Assembly: GCF_036195045.1 (NCBI RefSeq)
Contig: NZ_CP108100.1
Span: 4,588,001 to 4,652,000, forward strand
Length of the DNA stretch: 64,000 bases
Reading direction: 5' to 3'
Source of the DNA: Streptomyces sp. NBC_00236
Lineage (GTDB): Bacteria > Actinomycetota > Actinomycetes > Streptomycetales > Streptomycetaceae
Positions 44,251 through 51,859 of this stretch are shown piece by piece. The translations under genes were made by a program, and so were the position numbers. Numbering within the stretch: the stretch's first letter is position 1; each line of letters begins with the position of its first letter. The notes beneath the pieces are model-generated. The model did not search any database. It had not been told where the DNA came from and saw nothing but the letters and a program-made list of their open reading frames with translations.

Positions 44251-44682
44251 ATGGTTCCTCAGGTCGGCGACGAAGTTATAGTCTCCTGTGAGGCGGCAAG
44301 TGCGCGAGTAGTCACGGTGGATTCGCGTCGAATTACTTTGGAATGGCCATGGGGAGTGATCGACCACTCCTCCAATTTTCGGTGGGATGGCACATTCTCC
44401 TTCCCGGGTGACAATGCTCATCGGGAATGGGTTCCATATCGGGTGGAACCGCCCCTGGCTGAGCTCCGTGCAGGAGACGTTTGTACGGTGTCCATCCCGC
44501 CGACAAGGCTCTACGTCGGGTATTACGAGGCTTATGGCCCTCCGCGTAATCTTGGCTGGGTACCTGCTCCCACTGCGGGAATCTACGTGGTCCCACCAGA
44601 GCAATCGGATGTGGAGGATGCGGGGTGCATGCTCTATCTGGGTGGTGCTGCACCCATTCGAGTGGAACCAGTGGAGGACTGA
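44251..44682 (+). CDS. candidate immunity protein for the RHS toxin
   Basis: The 143-residue protein starts MVPQVGDEVIVSCEAASARVV. It has no signal peptide or membrane segment, is mildly acidic (ends VEPVED), and is probably all-beta, with VITLEWPWGV-like strands and several Gly/Pro turns (PPRNLGWVPAPTAGIYVVPPEQ). I recognise no family. Its position 103 bases after the toxin gene, on the same strand, is where immunity genes of polymorphic toxins lie, and base composition is lower in GC than the core genome, as in the toxin's last part. ATG 44251 has only a weak site (GAGAAGAT). The function is inferred from position. Confidence 0.6.
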   Translation: MVPQVGDEVIVSCEAASARVVTVDSRRITLEWPWGVIDHSSNFRWDGTFSFPGDNAHREWVPYRVEPPLAELRAGDVCTVSIPPTRLYVGYYEAYGPPRNLGWVPAPTAGIYVVPPEQSDVEDAGCMLYLGGAAPIRVEPVED

Positions 44683-44799
44683 CGCCGGAGGCGCGCCTCT
44701 GCGTCCCCCGAGGCGATCGCCGAGCTGACCAGTCTTCTGGCTCCGGGCGACGTCCGTCGCTGAGCGGCACCGGTACGTCTGGCACCGGATCGTCCGGAC

Positions 44800-45672
44800 T
44801 CAGGCCGTGGGACCGAGGTTCTCCCGCGCCCACTGCTCCATCGTGGTCCCAGGGCGTCCCAGAACGGTCTGGACGTCGTCGCGGACGACGGCCTCAAATC
44901 CCATGTTGCCGAGCACTGTCTGGCGCATCGTCGCGACGGCGCTCTCCATGTAGAGGCGTTCGGCGGCTGAGGGGACTGAGCTCGCGTACGCCGCCAGGTC
45001 GTCGGGGCCCGACACGGAGCACGTGATCTCGGTTGCCAGTACCTCGCTGAGGGTCTTGGCGACCTGCGGACCGGTGGCCAGTTCCGTGCTCAGCCAGTAG
45101 TTCTTGCCTCCGTGTTCGTCTGGTCCTTCGCGCAGCACGGCAGCTGCGACTGCGGCGATGTCGGCGGCGCACACCCATCCGCGTGCGCTCTCCTGCCAGG
45201 GGACGTTGAACGAGCCGGTCTCGGCGACCGTGGCCAGTACCGTGTCGGTGATGACATTGGGGTGCAGGTGCGTCCACGCGATCCCGCTGGCCTCGATGTA
45301 GGTCTCGATGAGCTCATGCCAGCTGTAGTGGGGAATGTCGTGGCGTCCGGCGCTGAAGACGCCGAGGTGGACGATGTGAGCCACCCCGGCCTGCGCGGCG
45401 GCGTCGAGGAACGTCTTGCTCTGGTGGAGCATGGCCGCGGTGTACCCGGTCAGGAGGAAGACCCGGTCGACCCCGTCCAGTGCGTCGGTGAACTGCTCGG
45501 GCCGGTCCAGGTCCAGCAGCACGGCTTCGCGCCCCTGGGCGCGCCACCGCTCGGCGACATCGGCGCGCCGTGTCGCGAGGCGGACCTCAAGTCCCTCGTG
45601 CTCCTTGTCCAGCTCGTTGACGAGCTGCGATCCGACCGTTCCGGACGCGCCGATGATCAGGGCTGTTGCCAT
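44800..45672 (-). CDS. NmrA/SDR-type NAD(P)-binding oxidoreductase-like protein
   Basis: The 290-residue protein has the Rossmann motif IIGASGTVGSQLVNEL (GxxGxxG), LLDLDRPEQFTDALDGVDRVFLLTGY, and LHPNVITDTVLATV, which fit the atypical SDR group of NmrA-like and azoreductase-type proteins. There is no clear YxxxK catalytic pair (the region reads YSWHELIETYIEASGI), so it may bind NAD(P)H as a sensor or quinone reductase. It lies 58 bases downstream of a TetR gene on the same strand and would be co-transcribed and controlled by it. Confidence 0.88.
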   Translation of the reverse strand: MATALIIGASGTVGSQLVNELDKEHEGLEVRLATRRADVAERWRAQGREAVLLDLDRPEQFTDALDGVDRVFLLTGYTAAMLHQSKTFLDAAAQAGVAHIVHLGVFSAGRHDIPHYSWHELIETYIEASGIAWTHLHPNVITDTVLATVAETGSFNVPWQESARGWVCAADIAAVAAAVLREGPDEHGGKNYWLSTELATGPQVAKTLSEVLATEITCSVSGPDDLAAYASSVPSAAERLYMESAVATMRQTVLGNMGFEAVVRDDVQTVLGRPGTTMEQWARENLGPTA

Positions 45673-45730
45673 GGTGGTGCCTTTCGGTTCTGCGGGCGTA
45701 ACGCCGCCCCGCCGGTGCGATGGTGCGGGT

Positions 45731-46306
45731 TCAGGCCGCGGTCGCGTTCTTGGTCAGCGCGTCCATGAGGAGTTCGACTAGCCGGTGCGCCTGCTCCCTG
45801 GTGCTGTGCTGCGCCGAGGCGGCCGCGCTGCCCACCAGGAGCAGGGCGTCGCCCGGGGTGATGTCGGCGCGCAGGGAGCCGTCCCGGGCTCCGGCGTCGA
45901 TCAGGGTGGTGACGGCGTCGTTCAGGAGCGTGTGCGTATGGGCGTAGGGGTCGGCGTCGGAGGCGAGGGCGGCGTTCAGGGCCGCGCACATGTTGCTGTT
46001 GGCCATCGCGTGGTCCAGGAAGTGGTCCAGCCATGCCCGGGTGGCCTCGGCGCCGGTGTGCCGGGCTGCGAGGTCGCCGGCCTTCTCGCACACGAGGGTG
46101 ATCTGCCGCGTGTGGGCGGCGACGAGGAGGGCTTCACGGGTCGGAAAGTGCCGGTAGAGCGTGCCGACCCCGACGCCCGCCTGCTTGGCGATGGCGGCCG
46201 GCGTGGCCTCCGGGCCCTGCTCAGCGAAGGCGCGCGCGGCGATCTCCAGCAGTCGCTCGCGATTCTCCAGCGCATCGCTCCTGGTCCTGCGGGGGGCGGT
46301 GGGCAT
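45731..46306 (-). CDS. TetR/AcrR family regulator
   Basis: The 191-residue protein has a TetR helix-turn-helix (NRERLLEIAARAFAEQGPEATPAAIAKQAGVGVGTLYRHFPTREALLVAAH) and a C-terminal ligand domain of the common actinobacterial kind (TRAWLDHFLDHAMANSNMCAALNAAL, DALLLVGSAAASAQHSTREQAHRLVELLMDAL). A 48-bp dyad lies just upstream of its start, so it probably autoregulates itself and the NmrA-like gene downstream. The ligand is unknown. The pair is a typical oxidative or xenobiotic-response unit. Confidence 0.92.
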   Translation of the reverse strand: MPTAPRRTRSDALENRERLLEIAARAFAEQGPEATPAAIAKQAGVGVGTLYRHFPTREALLVAAHTRQITLVCEKAGDLAARHTGAEATRAWLDHFLDHAMANSNMCAALNAALASDADPYAHTHTLLNDAVTTLIDAGARDGSLRADITPGDALLLVGSAAASAQHSTREQAHRLVELLMDALTKNATAA

Positions 46307-46338
46307 GCTGCATCCTCCTTCGATCGCCCCGACTCATG

Positions 46339-46386
46339 TTCCGGAACGCATTCCGTTTAGAACGTTAAACGGAATGCGTTCCGGAA
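46339..46386. promoter_or_regulatory. 48-bp inverted repeat operator upstream of the TetR-NmrA pair
   Basis: Two perfect 21-base arms (46339-46359 and 46366-46386) flank GAACGT. Each arm itself contains a small dyad, GGAACGCATTCC and GGAATGCGTTCC, so two regulator dimers could bind side by side. It lies 33 bases before the TetR start codon. Confidence 0.85.
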
Positions 46387-46464
46387 AAACTGTACACCCC
46401 GGCACCCGGAGGGTGCTGCGTGTGCGATTCGGGCCGGTGTGAGCTTTGCGGCCCCTGGCCGGGT

Positions 46465-46839
46465 TCACGCACTCGCGGTGGGCCCTGTTCGGTCGGCCGA
46501 GAGCCGTGTCAGCGTCGTCACCCCCGGCAGCAGCACCCGCCGCTCCCGCAGCCAACCCGCCGCCGCGTCGAACAGCGCCTTCGGCCCCTCACCCGTCGTC
46601 CAGGCCCGCGCGTCCACCCACTCCCGCGGCTCGCCCTCCGTCTCGGCGAACTTCCGGTACTCCAGGACCCGCCGTAGCTCACGCACATGCTCCAGCCGGG
46701 TGTTCTCCCTCTCGCCGTACGCCGTCAGCACCGACGGATCACCGATGTCCAACTGTTCCGGCCTCGGGAATGGTAGGCGTCGTTGATCGTGTAGTCGGTG
46801 TTCTGCTGCCCGCTGTTGTGGATGGGAAGCGGGTGTCAC
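46465..46839 (-). pseudogene. relic of a Tn3-family transposase (DUF4158 region)
   Basis: The conserved piece reads DIGDPSVLTAYGERENTRLEHVRELRRVLEYR, then EWVDARAWTTGEGPKALFDAAAGWLRERRVLLPGVTTLTRLSADR. This is the N-terminal DUF4158 domain of Tn3-type transposases. Only about 100 residues remain, joined to unrelated sequence at the start, and the frame stops where the long catalytic part should follow. It is a decayed fragment. An IS3 element lies 58 bases away, so this spot has received mobile DNA more than once. Confidence 0.75.
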
Positions 46840-46912
46840 GCGCTGTGGTCGCGTCCGTCCCGTGGGGCGAAGGCTGTGATGGGCTTTGCCCGATTATGTA
46901 GACATCTACGAC

Positions 46913-47809
46913 CTATGCAGCCAGTTTCAGGCTACGTGATGTGATGGCCTGTCGTTCGAACTCGACCGGGCTGATGTGACCGAGGGCAGAGTGACGGCGC
47001 CGGTTGTTGTACCAGGCGAGCCAGGAGAACACCGCCATACGGGCCTCGGGAGCATGCTTCCAGCGTTCTCCGTGGAGGAGTTCGCGTTTGATGCTGGCGA
47101 AGAAGGATTCTGCCATTGCGTTGTCATAGCTGGATCCAACTCGGCCCATAGAGCGGCGAATTCCATGTCGACGGCATGCTGCGGCAAACGCGTCCGATGT
47201 ATATTGCGTGCCGCGATCCGAGTGAAATACCACGCCATCGACAGATCCGCCACGGGTGGCGACAGCGGCCTCGATCGCATTGATGACCAAATCGGCACGC
47301 ATGTGCTCGGCCAGGGACCAGCCGACCACTCGCCGGGAGTGCATGTCGATGACCGTCGCCAGATACATCCAGTGGTTTCCGACCGGCAGGTAGGTGATGT
47401 CGCCGCACCAGCGCACGTCCGTCCTGTGCGCGGTGAAGTCGCGTTTCACCAGGTCCGGGGCCTTGGGCGCTCGTGCGTCCTGGACGGTGGCCCGTTTCCC
47501 CTTGCGTAGGTGGCGGCCGGCGATGCCGGCGGACCGCATCAGCCTCGCGACCCGCTTGTGATTGACCACCGGACCCGATTCCCGCAGCTCACGAGTGATC
47601 CGGGGGACGCCGTAGGCGCCCTTGGTCCCGGTGTGAATGCCGCGGATCCGTTCGGTCAGCGCCGCCTCTGCCGCGGCCCCGGCCGCCCGGGCAGGCGCGG
47701 CGGCCCGCCAGCGGTAGAAGCCGGACCGGGAGACGCCGAAGATTCTGCACAGCCGCTGTATGCCGTACTCCATGTGGTGGTCGGAGATGAACCGCCAGCG
47801 GCCGGTCAT
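46913..47809 (-). CDS. IS3-family transposase OrfB (DDE integrase domain)
   Basis: The 298-residue catalytic subunit has an N-terminal HTH_21 region (YGIQRLCRIFGVSRSGFYRWR), GVPRITRELRESG, and the integrase core with the DDE triad: Asp in RWCGDITYLPVG, Asp in VVFHSDRGTQYTS, and Glu in DNAMAESFFASIKREL, 35 residues after the second Asp as in IS3 elements. The tail HSALGHISPVEFERQ is typical. Its ATG overlaps the orfA stop codon (ATGA), so expression is by translational coupling or by the -1 frameshift common in this family. Confidence 0.96.
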   Translation of the reverse strand: MTGRWRFISDHHMEYGIQRLCRIFGVSRSGFYRWRAAAPARAAGAAAEAALTERIRGIHTGTKGAYGVPRITRELRESGPVVNHKRVARLMRSAGIAGRHLRKGKRATVQDARAPKAPDLVKRDFTAHRTDVRWCGDITYLPVGNHWMYLATVIDMHSRRVVGWSLAEHMRADLVINAIEAAVATRGGSVDGVVFHSDRGTQYTSDAFAAACRRHGIRRSMGRVGSSYDNAMAESFFASIKRELLHGERWKHAPEARMAVFSWLAWYNNRRRHSALGHISPVEFERQAITSRSLKLAA

Positions 47810-48099
47810 CGACCCATCTCCTTCGCAAAATACTGGGCCGCCTTCTTCAGGATCTCCTTCTCGAGCTCCAGCTCACGCACCTGCTTACGCAGCCGCTTCA
47901 GCTCCTCGCGCTCCGCCGGGGTCACCGGCTCACCACCCCCGCCGACCTCGGCGTCTTCGGCCGCGCGTACCCATTTCCGCAGGGATTCGGTGTTGACACC
48001 GAGGTCCTTGGCCACGGAGTTGACGGACCGGCCGGTGGAGGCCACCAGCTTGATCGCGTCCTGCTTGAACTCTTCCGAATACCGGGCTGTACCCACCAC
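47806..48099 (-). CDS. IS3-family transposase OrfA (helix-turn-helix)
   Basis: The 97-residue DNA-binding subunit has the HTH_Tnp_1 domain (YSEEFKQDAIKLVASTGRSVNSVAKDLGVNTESLRKWVRAAE) followed by a leucine-zipper-like coiled coil (EREELKRLRKQVRELELEKEILKKAAQYFA) that mediates multimerisation. It starts at GTG with GGAGG a few bases upstream and overlaps orfB by four bases. In IS3 elements the fused OrfAB made by frameshifting is the active transposase. Confidence 0.95.
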   Translation of the reverse strand: MVGTARYSEEFKQDAIKLVASTGRSVNSVAKDLGVNTESLRKWVRAAEDAEVGGGGEPVTPAEREELKRLRKQVRELELEKEILKKAAQYFAKEMGR

Positions 48100-48276
48100 G
48101 ACACCTCCATGCCAGATCTCACGATCTGACCCTCAAGAGATGTCCACAAACGCGGGCAAACACCAAAGCCGTCCTCACCCTGGAGAGGCAACGCTGACAA
48201 CGCTCAGTGGCCCCCGCAACCCATCCCGAGCCGAACCGGACCGAATCGTGTCAGTGGCCGGTGACAGGATCCAGGG

Positions 48277-48906
48277 GTGCTGATCAAGGGATACGACGAC
48301 GGGCCACTGGTGGCGGGCGAGGCTCTGCTGGATCGCCCGGGGTTCTGGTCGAACCACCTCATGCCGGTGTGCGGCGGAGGAGCGAGTGCAGCGCGTCCTG
48401 GTCCGGAGTGGTTCGGCGACGACGGCGCCGATGCCGATGCCTTGTCCGAGGTCCTCTTCGATCCCGAACGCTGGCCGGTGTTCCGTGTGCCGGCCGATGA
48501 CGGTCCCGGAGTTGTGGTCATCCATCGCAACATGATCGGCGAGTACGGCATCGACTACCTCCTCACTCATGCGGGGCGGAGCCACGCCCAGCAGGTGGCG
48601 AGCTGGGAAGGAGACCTTTCGGGAGTCGGGCTGACGTGGGAGGAACTGGTCCGACTCGCCGACAGCCCGTCCCCGTCCCCTGTGGCCGAAGGCGTCCAGG
48701 ACACGGCCGCCCGCCTTCTGCTGGTGCTTCCCCTCCTGGCCGACTCGGAGGTGCCGGAGCCGGCGCCGGCCCGGGTCAGCGCCGCCCTGATCTCGGTCGG
48801 AGCTCCGCCGGCCACCGCCTCCAGTACGGCGGAGCACCTGCTCTCCCACCTGACGAGGAGATCGCGTCACGATCCCGCCTGGGGTTCGCCGCTGAGCGGC
48901 GGTTGA
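48277..48906 (+). CDS. hypothetical protein, 209 residues
   Basis: I do not recognise this protein. It is soluble with no signal peptide. The first half (PLVAGEALLDRPGFWSNHLMPVCGGGA, WPVFRVPADDGPGVVVIHRNMIGEYGIDYLLTHAGR) looks like a compact alpha/beta domain and the second half is Ala/Pro/Ser-rich and helical (LLSHLTRRSRHDPAWG). It starts at GTG 48277 after AGGATCCAGGG. It lies just beyond the IS3 element and before another orphan small gene, in a part of the island with possible immunity genes, but nothing in the sequence proves such a role. Confidence 0.65.
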   Translation: MLIKGYDDGPLVAGEALLDRPGFWSNHLMPVCGGGASAARPGPEWFGDDGADADALSEVLFDPERWPVFRVPADDGPGVVVIHRNMIGEYGIDYLLTHAGRSHAQQVASWEGDLSGVGLTWEELVRLADSPSPSPVAEGVQDTAARLLLVLPLLADSEVPEPAPARVSAALISVGAPPATASSTAEHLLSHLTRRSRHDPAWGSPLSGG

Positions 48907-48981
48907 AGGACGGGCCGCAGCCGCCCAACTCGACGTGATCGGTCGGCTCCGTCCCGGCAACGCGCATGGAAGCCTGTCCCC

Positions 48982-49443
48982 ATGGACACGTTCGCGGAGC
49001 GCCTCGACCACGGGTGGAAATGGTGGGAGGCCGCCATCGACGAAGCGCAGGAAGGGCGATGGGTCCGGGATGCCGTGGAGCGGCAAGTGATCAAGGACAT
49101 CGGCTGCGCCACCAACCCCCTCCACGGCGGGCGGTCGGCCCCGTTCACCGAGGACTCCTGGCACGTACGCGTCGGAAGGATCGCGAACTGGGCCGGGGTG
49201 CTGCGGCTCGCTGCCGGGTCGGGCGGCTGGGTCCTCCAGCCGGTCGTCGGCCTCCTCCCTCCGCACCCTGCGGGTATGGCTGAGCTGCTGTCCGGCATCT
49301 ACGCGGTCGGCGAGCAGGGCGAGATCTGGACGAAGCAGCTCCTGAAGGGCGAGCTGCCTCCGGAGGACGAAGTCGCGCAGGCCGAGGCCTTCTTCACCGG
49401 ACCGGGATCCATCGAAGACCTTGAGCTCTTCTTCTACGACTGA
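48982..49443 (+). CDS. hypothetical protein, 153 residues
   Basis: This soluble protein has no recognised domain. It is Trp-rich at the start (HGWKWWEAAIDEAQEGRW), has a middle segment LRLAAGSGGWVLQPVVGLLPPHPAGMAELL, and ends with an acidic aromatic tail (SIEDLELFFYD). It has no signal peptide or membrane segment. The ATG has no strong ribosome-binding site. The base composition fits coding sequence and it follows the previous orphan gene by 75 bases on the same strand, so the two may be expressed together. Confidence 0.65.
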   Translation: MDTFAERLDHGWKWWEAAIDEAQEGRWVRDAVERQVIKDIGCATNPLHGGRSAPFTEDSWHVRVGRIANWAGVLRLAAGSGGWVLQPVVGLLPPHPAGMAELLSGIYAVGEQGEIWTKQLLKGELPPEDEVAQAEAFFTGPGSIEDLELFFYD

Positions 49444-49458
49444 CAGTGGTGGGGTTCG

Positions 49459-49638
49459 TCATCGCTGTGCGGCGACCATGCCCTCGATCTCCTTGAGCGC
49501 AAGGTCGGGGCTGCCCTTCGGGACATCGTGGGAGCTGCCGTTGGCGGTGACGAGCGTCCGGTCGGGCCCGTAGTGGAAGACCGCCGTCGGGGTCAGCCCC
49601 ACGCGCACCCCGGCCGGGGCGTCACCGACGGTTGCGCT
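49459..49638 (-). pseudogene. possible C-terminal remnant of a lost gene
   Basis: On the minus strand a frame reading TVGDAPAGVRVGLTPTAVFHYG, then PDRTLVTANGSSHDVPKGSP, then DLALKEIEGMVAAQR ends at TGA (49459-49461). It looks like the end of a real protein (good codon bias, plausible helix), but upstream it runs into the 3' end of the next gene in another frame and has no start. I cannot name the parent. Confidence 0.35.
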
Positions 49639-50518
49639 CCGCCCGCGGCACCAGCCCCGCCCGCACCGCGCTCATCCGGGCCCGCACGCCCTGTACGGGA
49701 ACGGCCCCCGCCGGACCGCTGGGTGCGGCGGTGGGGTTGCCCCGGCACGCTCCGCAGATGCCGCCCCGCATCGCCTCGGGGCTTCCGGGAGCCCGGCACT
49801 CGCTGCATTCCAGGGTGCGCAGGAGGACCTGGTGGACGGGGGCGATGCGGGCGGGTGGCAGCTTCTTCAGCAGCCTCGCGCCGACGAAGTCGACCGGGCT
49901 GTGGACGACCGACGGCAGTCCCTGCGTCAGCGCGGACATGACCTCCGCTTCGGTGGCGCCGCGCTCGAACCACTCGCTGAGCCGCGGTTCCAGCGTCACG
50001 CAGTTCACTTCGGACAAGGTCAGCGTGGGGGCCGTCTCGCCGAGCGCCGCCAGGAGAATGAACGAGCGCGAACGGGTGGGGCGTTGGGGTGTCTGCGGTA
50101 CGTCGCCCCGCGTGTACGCCGCCCACCAGTCGTCCTTGCGCGCGGTGCGGGAGAAGAACGTACGCGTCACCCAGATCAGCGCCTCCTCCGTCGCGACGCA
50201 CTCACTGCCCCGGCGCAGGTGGCCCTCCGCCTGAAGCCGGTTCAGTGAGGTCCGCAGCGCGCACTGCCCGTACGGCAGCACCTTGGCGAGCATCTTCACG
50301 GAGATGTCGGCGCCGTCGCACAGTCCGTCGATGTACGCGGCGATGGCGGCGTCGCGGGGGAGGAGGTGGGCGAAGTCGTGGCCGGTGCGGGGGCGTTGGT
50401 CGGGGGCCGAACGCTTGCCGTAGCCGGGGTTCGCCATCGGGTGGCCGAGCGCGGGCGCGGGGCAGGGTGTGGGGCCGGGCACGGAAACAGGGGCAGCACT
50501 AAGCTGGCTGGCAGCCAT
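49622..50518 (-). CDS. winged-helix DNA-binding protein with C-terminal cysteine-pair motif
   Basis: The 298-residue protein belongs to a streptomycete-specific group beginning NPGYGKRSAPDQRPRTGHDFAHLLPRDAAIAAYIDGL. The helix-turn-helix is in GADISVKMLAKVLPYGQCALRTSLNRLQAEGHLRR. Near the end, LECSECRAPGSPEAMRGGICGACRG has two CxxC pairs that would bind zinc. Members are often annotated as MarR-like or replication-initiator-like proteins, but their role is not known. ATG 50518 follows AAGAAGG; ATG 50437 is nearer the conserved start. The last 40 residues are not conserved and overlap the remnant frame at 49459-49638, so the 3' end may be altered. Confidence 0.75.
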   Translation of the reverse strand: MAASQLSAAPVSVPGPTPCPAPALGHPMANPGYGKRSAPDQRPRTGHDFAHLLPRDAAIAAYIDGLCDGADISVKMLAKVLPYGQCALRTSLNRLQAEGHLRRGSECVATEEALIWVTRTFFSRTARKDDWWAAYTRGDVPQTPQRPTRSRSFILLAALGETAPTLTLSEVNCVTLEPRLSEWFERGATEAEVMSALTQGLPSVVHSPVDFVGARLLKKLPPARIAPVHQVLLRTLECSECRAPGSPEAMRGGICGACRGNPTAAPSGPAGAVPVQGVRARMSAVRAGLVPRAERNRR

Positions 50519-50687
50519 GAGATCGCCTTCTTCGATCGTCCTGGTCAGGCCCCTGCTCGGTGTTTGCGCACCGGCGGGGGCCGTCGTGTCACGGCTGACG
50601 CTAGAGCGTCGCTACCCTCCGTTGCAAGTCGATCGCGAAAAGTCAACCCGCCAGGCAGGGAGGGTGGGTGGGAATCAATCCCGCCAT

Positions 50688-50715
50688 CCATTCCGCTGAA
50701 AGAGCGCTCGGATCT
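50688..50715. repeat. dispersed 28-bp repeat, copy 1
   Basis: These 28 bases (beginning CCATTCCGCTGAAAGAG) recur exactly at 51860-51887. Similarity continues on both sides: AATCCCGC before and GCTTG-GCCCCGGGC after. Confidence 0.9.
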
Positions 50716-50743
50716 CGGGGCTTGAGCCCCGGGCAAAAATCGC

Positions 50744-50842
50744 AGTTGAGAGCGATGTGGGCGCGCCCGTAGACGTGAGACCGCGCCCGTATACGTGAGT
50801 CCGCCCCCCGGTCGCACCGGTGTGCTCACTTCGCTCTCAACT
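50744..50842. repeat. foldback element with internal 20-bp tandem repeat
   Basis: AGTTGAGAGCGATGTG (50744-50759) is inverted as CACTTCGCTCTCAACT (50827-50842), 15 of 16 bases pairing. Between them are two 20-base units, 50763-50782 and 50783-50802 (GCGCCCGTA[G/T]ACGTGAG[A/T]CC), differing at two positions. Confidence 0.85.
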
Positions 50843-51072
50843 CTCGAGAGGGGCACGGACATCGGCGTCGTTGAGCAGTCGAACAGACATGACGCACTCC
50901 CTCGCCCACGGAACACCAGCCAGAGATCGTTCGGCCGGGGTGACGCGGTGCCGTCATCCGTCCACGGCCGCACACGGCTCCGTCGCGGGGCCTGTGCCGA
51001 CCGGCCCGGGGACCGAGGCTTGAGCTCCGGGCTGTCAGCGCCCCTCTGGGACCTGCCTCTTTGAGGGGTTGG

Positions 51073-51612
51073 TCAGTCGATCGGATGTGTCTGCCCTTGC
51101 AGGCCCAAGCGCGAGACGAAATCCGAGAACGTGGGTGCTACGACCCGCCACCGGCACATCAGCGGGTCCGCCCAGTAGTCACTGCCGACGACGCGGGGAT
51201 CCGAGGGGTCGGTCCGATAGTCGAGGGCCAGGGCACCGTCGTCCCCGGGGTTGCGGGTGATGGAGATCAGTACCGCCTGTTCAACGTCTAGCCATGGCAG
51301 TTCGAGCGGGGCGGCGCTGCTGCTGCCGCGTGCCTGGCGAAAGTAGGTGGAGTGCGGATCGTCGGCGAACATGTCCATGGATTGGGACGCGTATGTCATC
51401 TGCTCCGGGTTCTTCACGAAGGCAAGCGGATCCTCGAACCACGGGATGACCTCCGTCAGTACCGCGTCACCGGGGTGACGCCAGAGGCCGCGCTCGATGA
51501 GAGACATCAGCGAAGTGGGCAGGGCGAGGCCGCGAACGGTCGAAGGCGTCATGGCACACCGCGTGGTGGCGCGAGGCTGGAGAGAGCTGGTTTCAGGACC
51601 TCTTCGCTTCAT
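51073..51612 (-). CDS. SUKH (SMI1/KNR4)-like protein, candidate immunity protein
   Basis: The 179-residue protein shows the SUKH pattern in its second half: ALALDYRTDPSDPRVVGSDYWADP followed by WRVVAPTFSDFVSRLGL, where family members have a D-Y-x-x-D-P/N-P-x-V segment and a final F-x-x-F-L-x-x-L helix. The first half (LPTSLMSLIERGLWRHPGD) fits the family's early helix. SUKH proteins are the commonest immunity proteins of bacterial polymorphic toxins. The ATG at 51612 follows GGAGGG by 8 bases. A small gene overlaps its start. No matching toxin is adjacent, so it may be an orphan or protect against another strain's toxin. Confidence 0.7.
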   Translation of the reverse strand: MKRRGPETSSLQPRATTRCAMTPSTVRGLALPTSLMSLIERGLWRHPGDAVLTEVIPWFEDPLAFVKNPEQMTYASQSMDMFADDPHSTYFRQARGSSSAAPLELPWLDVEQAVLISITRNPGDDGALALDYRTDPSDPRVVGSDYWADPLMCRWRVVAPTFSDFVSRLGLQGQTHPID

Positions 51613-51817
51613 GCTCGTAACCCTCCGCCACCGATTCGATCAAGGCCAGGGGCGCTGCCGGTGAGATCGCGCTGGACACCACCAGAGCATAGGCCGGTTC
51701 GTACTGACGGACCGAGGCCTGATCGTCCCGCAACTGCCCATGCGTCAGGCCCTGTAGACAGGCGAGTGGTGGCGCGTCGGCGAAGGGCATGGACTTGAGT
51801 GAACCTTCGAGTGCCAT
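51593..51817 (-). CDS. small hypothetical protein overlapping the SUKH-like gene
   Basis: A 74-residue protein (MALEGSLKSMPFADAPPLAC to VAEGYEHEAKRS) with no recognised domain. Its 3' end overlaps the SUKH-like start by 20 bases, a coupling typical of real operons. ATG 51817 has only a weak site (AGGCGCAC). The segment RQYEPAYALVVSSAISPAAPLALIESVAEGYEHEA could form a strand-helix unit. It may be the remains of a longer gene, since its 5' end lies only about 40 bases from a dispersed repeat. Confidence 0.5.
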   Translation of the reverse strand: MALEGSLKSMPFADAPPLACLQGLTHGQLRDDQASVRQYEPAYALVVSSAISPAAPLALIESVAEGYEHEAKRS

Positions 51818-51859
51818 ATGTGCGCCTGCCGGGAAGGGCAGCAAGTGCGAAATCCCGCA

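Larger units (their letters stand above)
46897..48148 (-). mobile_element. IS3-family insertion sequence (about 1.25 kb)
   Basis: The element carries orfA and orfB of IS3 type on the minus strand and is bounded by imperfect inverted repeats: TGTAGACATCT at 46897-46907 and AGATGTCCACA at 48138-48148 (10 of 11 matching). The reading frames are intact, so it may still be active. I see no clear 3-bp target duplication (TTA on the left, AAC on the right), so one end may be mis-set or the flanks rearranged. Confidence 0.85.
50519..51072. other. repeat-rich intergenic region
   Basis: No convincing gene in 554 bases. It holds a copy of a dispersed repeat (50688-50715), a CGGGGCTTGAGCCCCG hairpin at 50716-50731, a long-range inverted repeat with an internal tandem repeat (50744-50842), and a degenerate version of the hairpin near 51010 (GAGGCTTGAGCTCCGGG). 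Confidence 0.7.

Noticed and set aside
46465..46839. A functional small gene
   Set aside because: Its sequence is the interior of the DUF4158 domain of a Tn3 transposase, cut at both ends.
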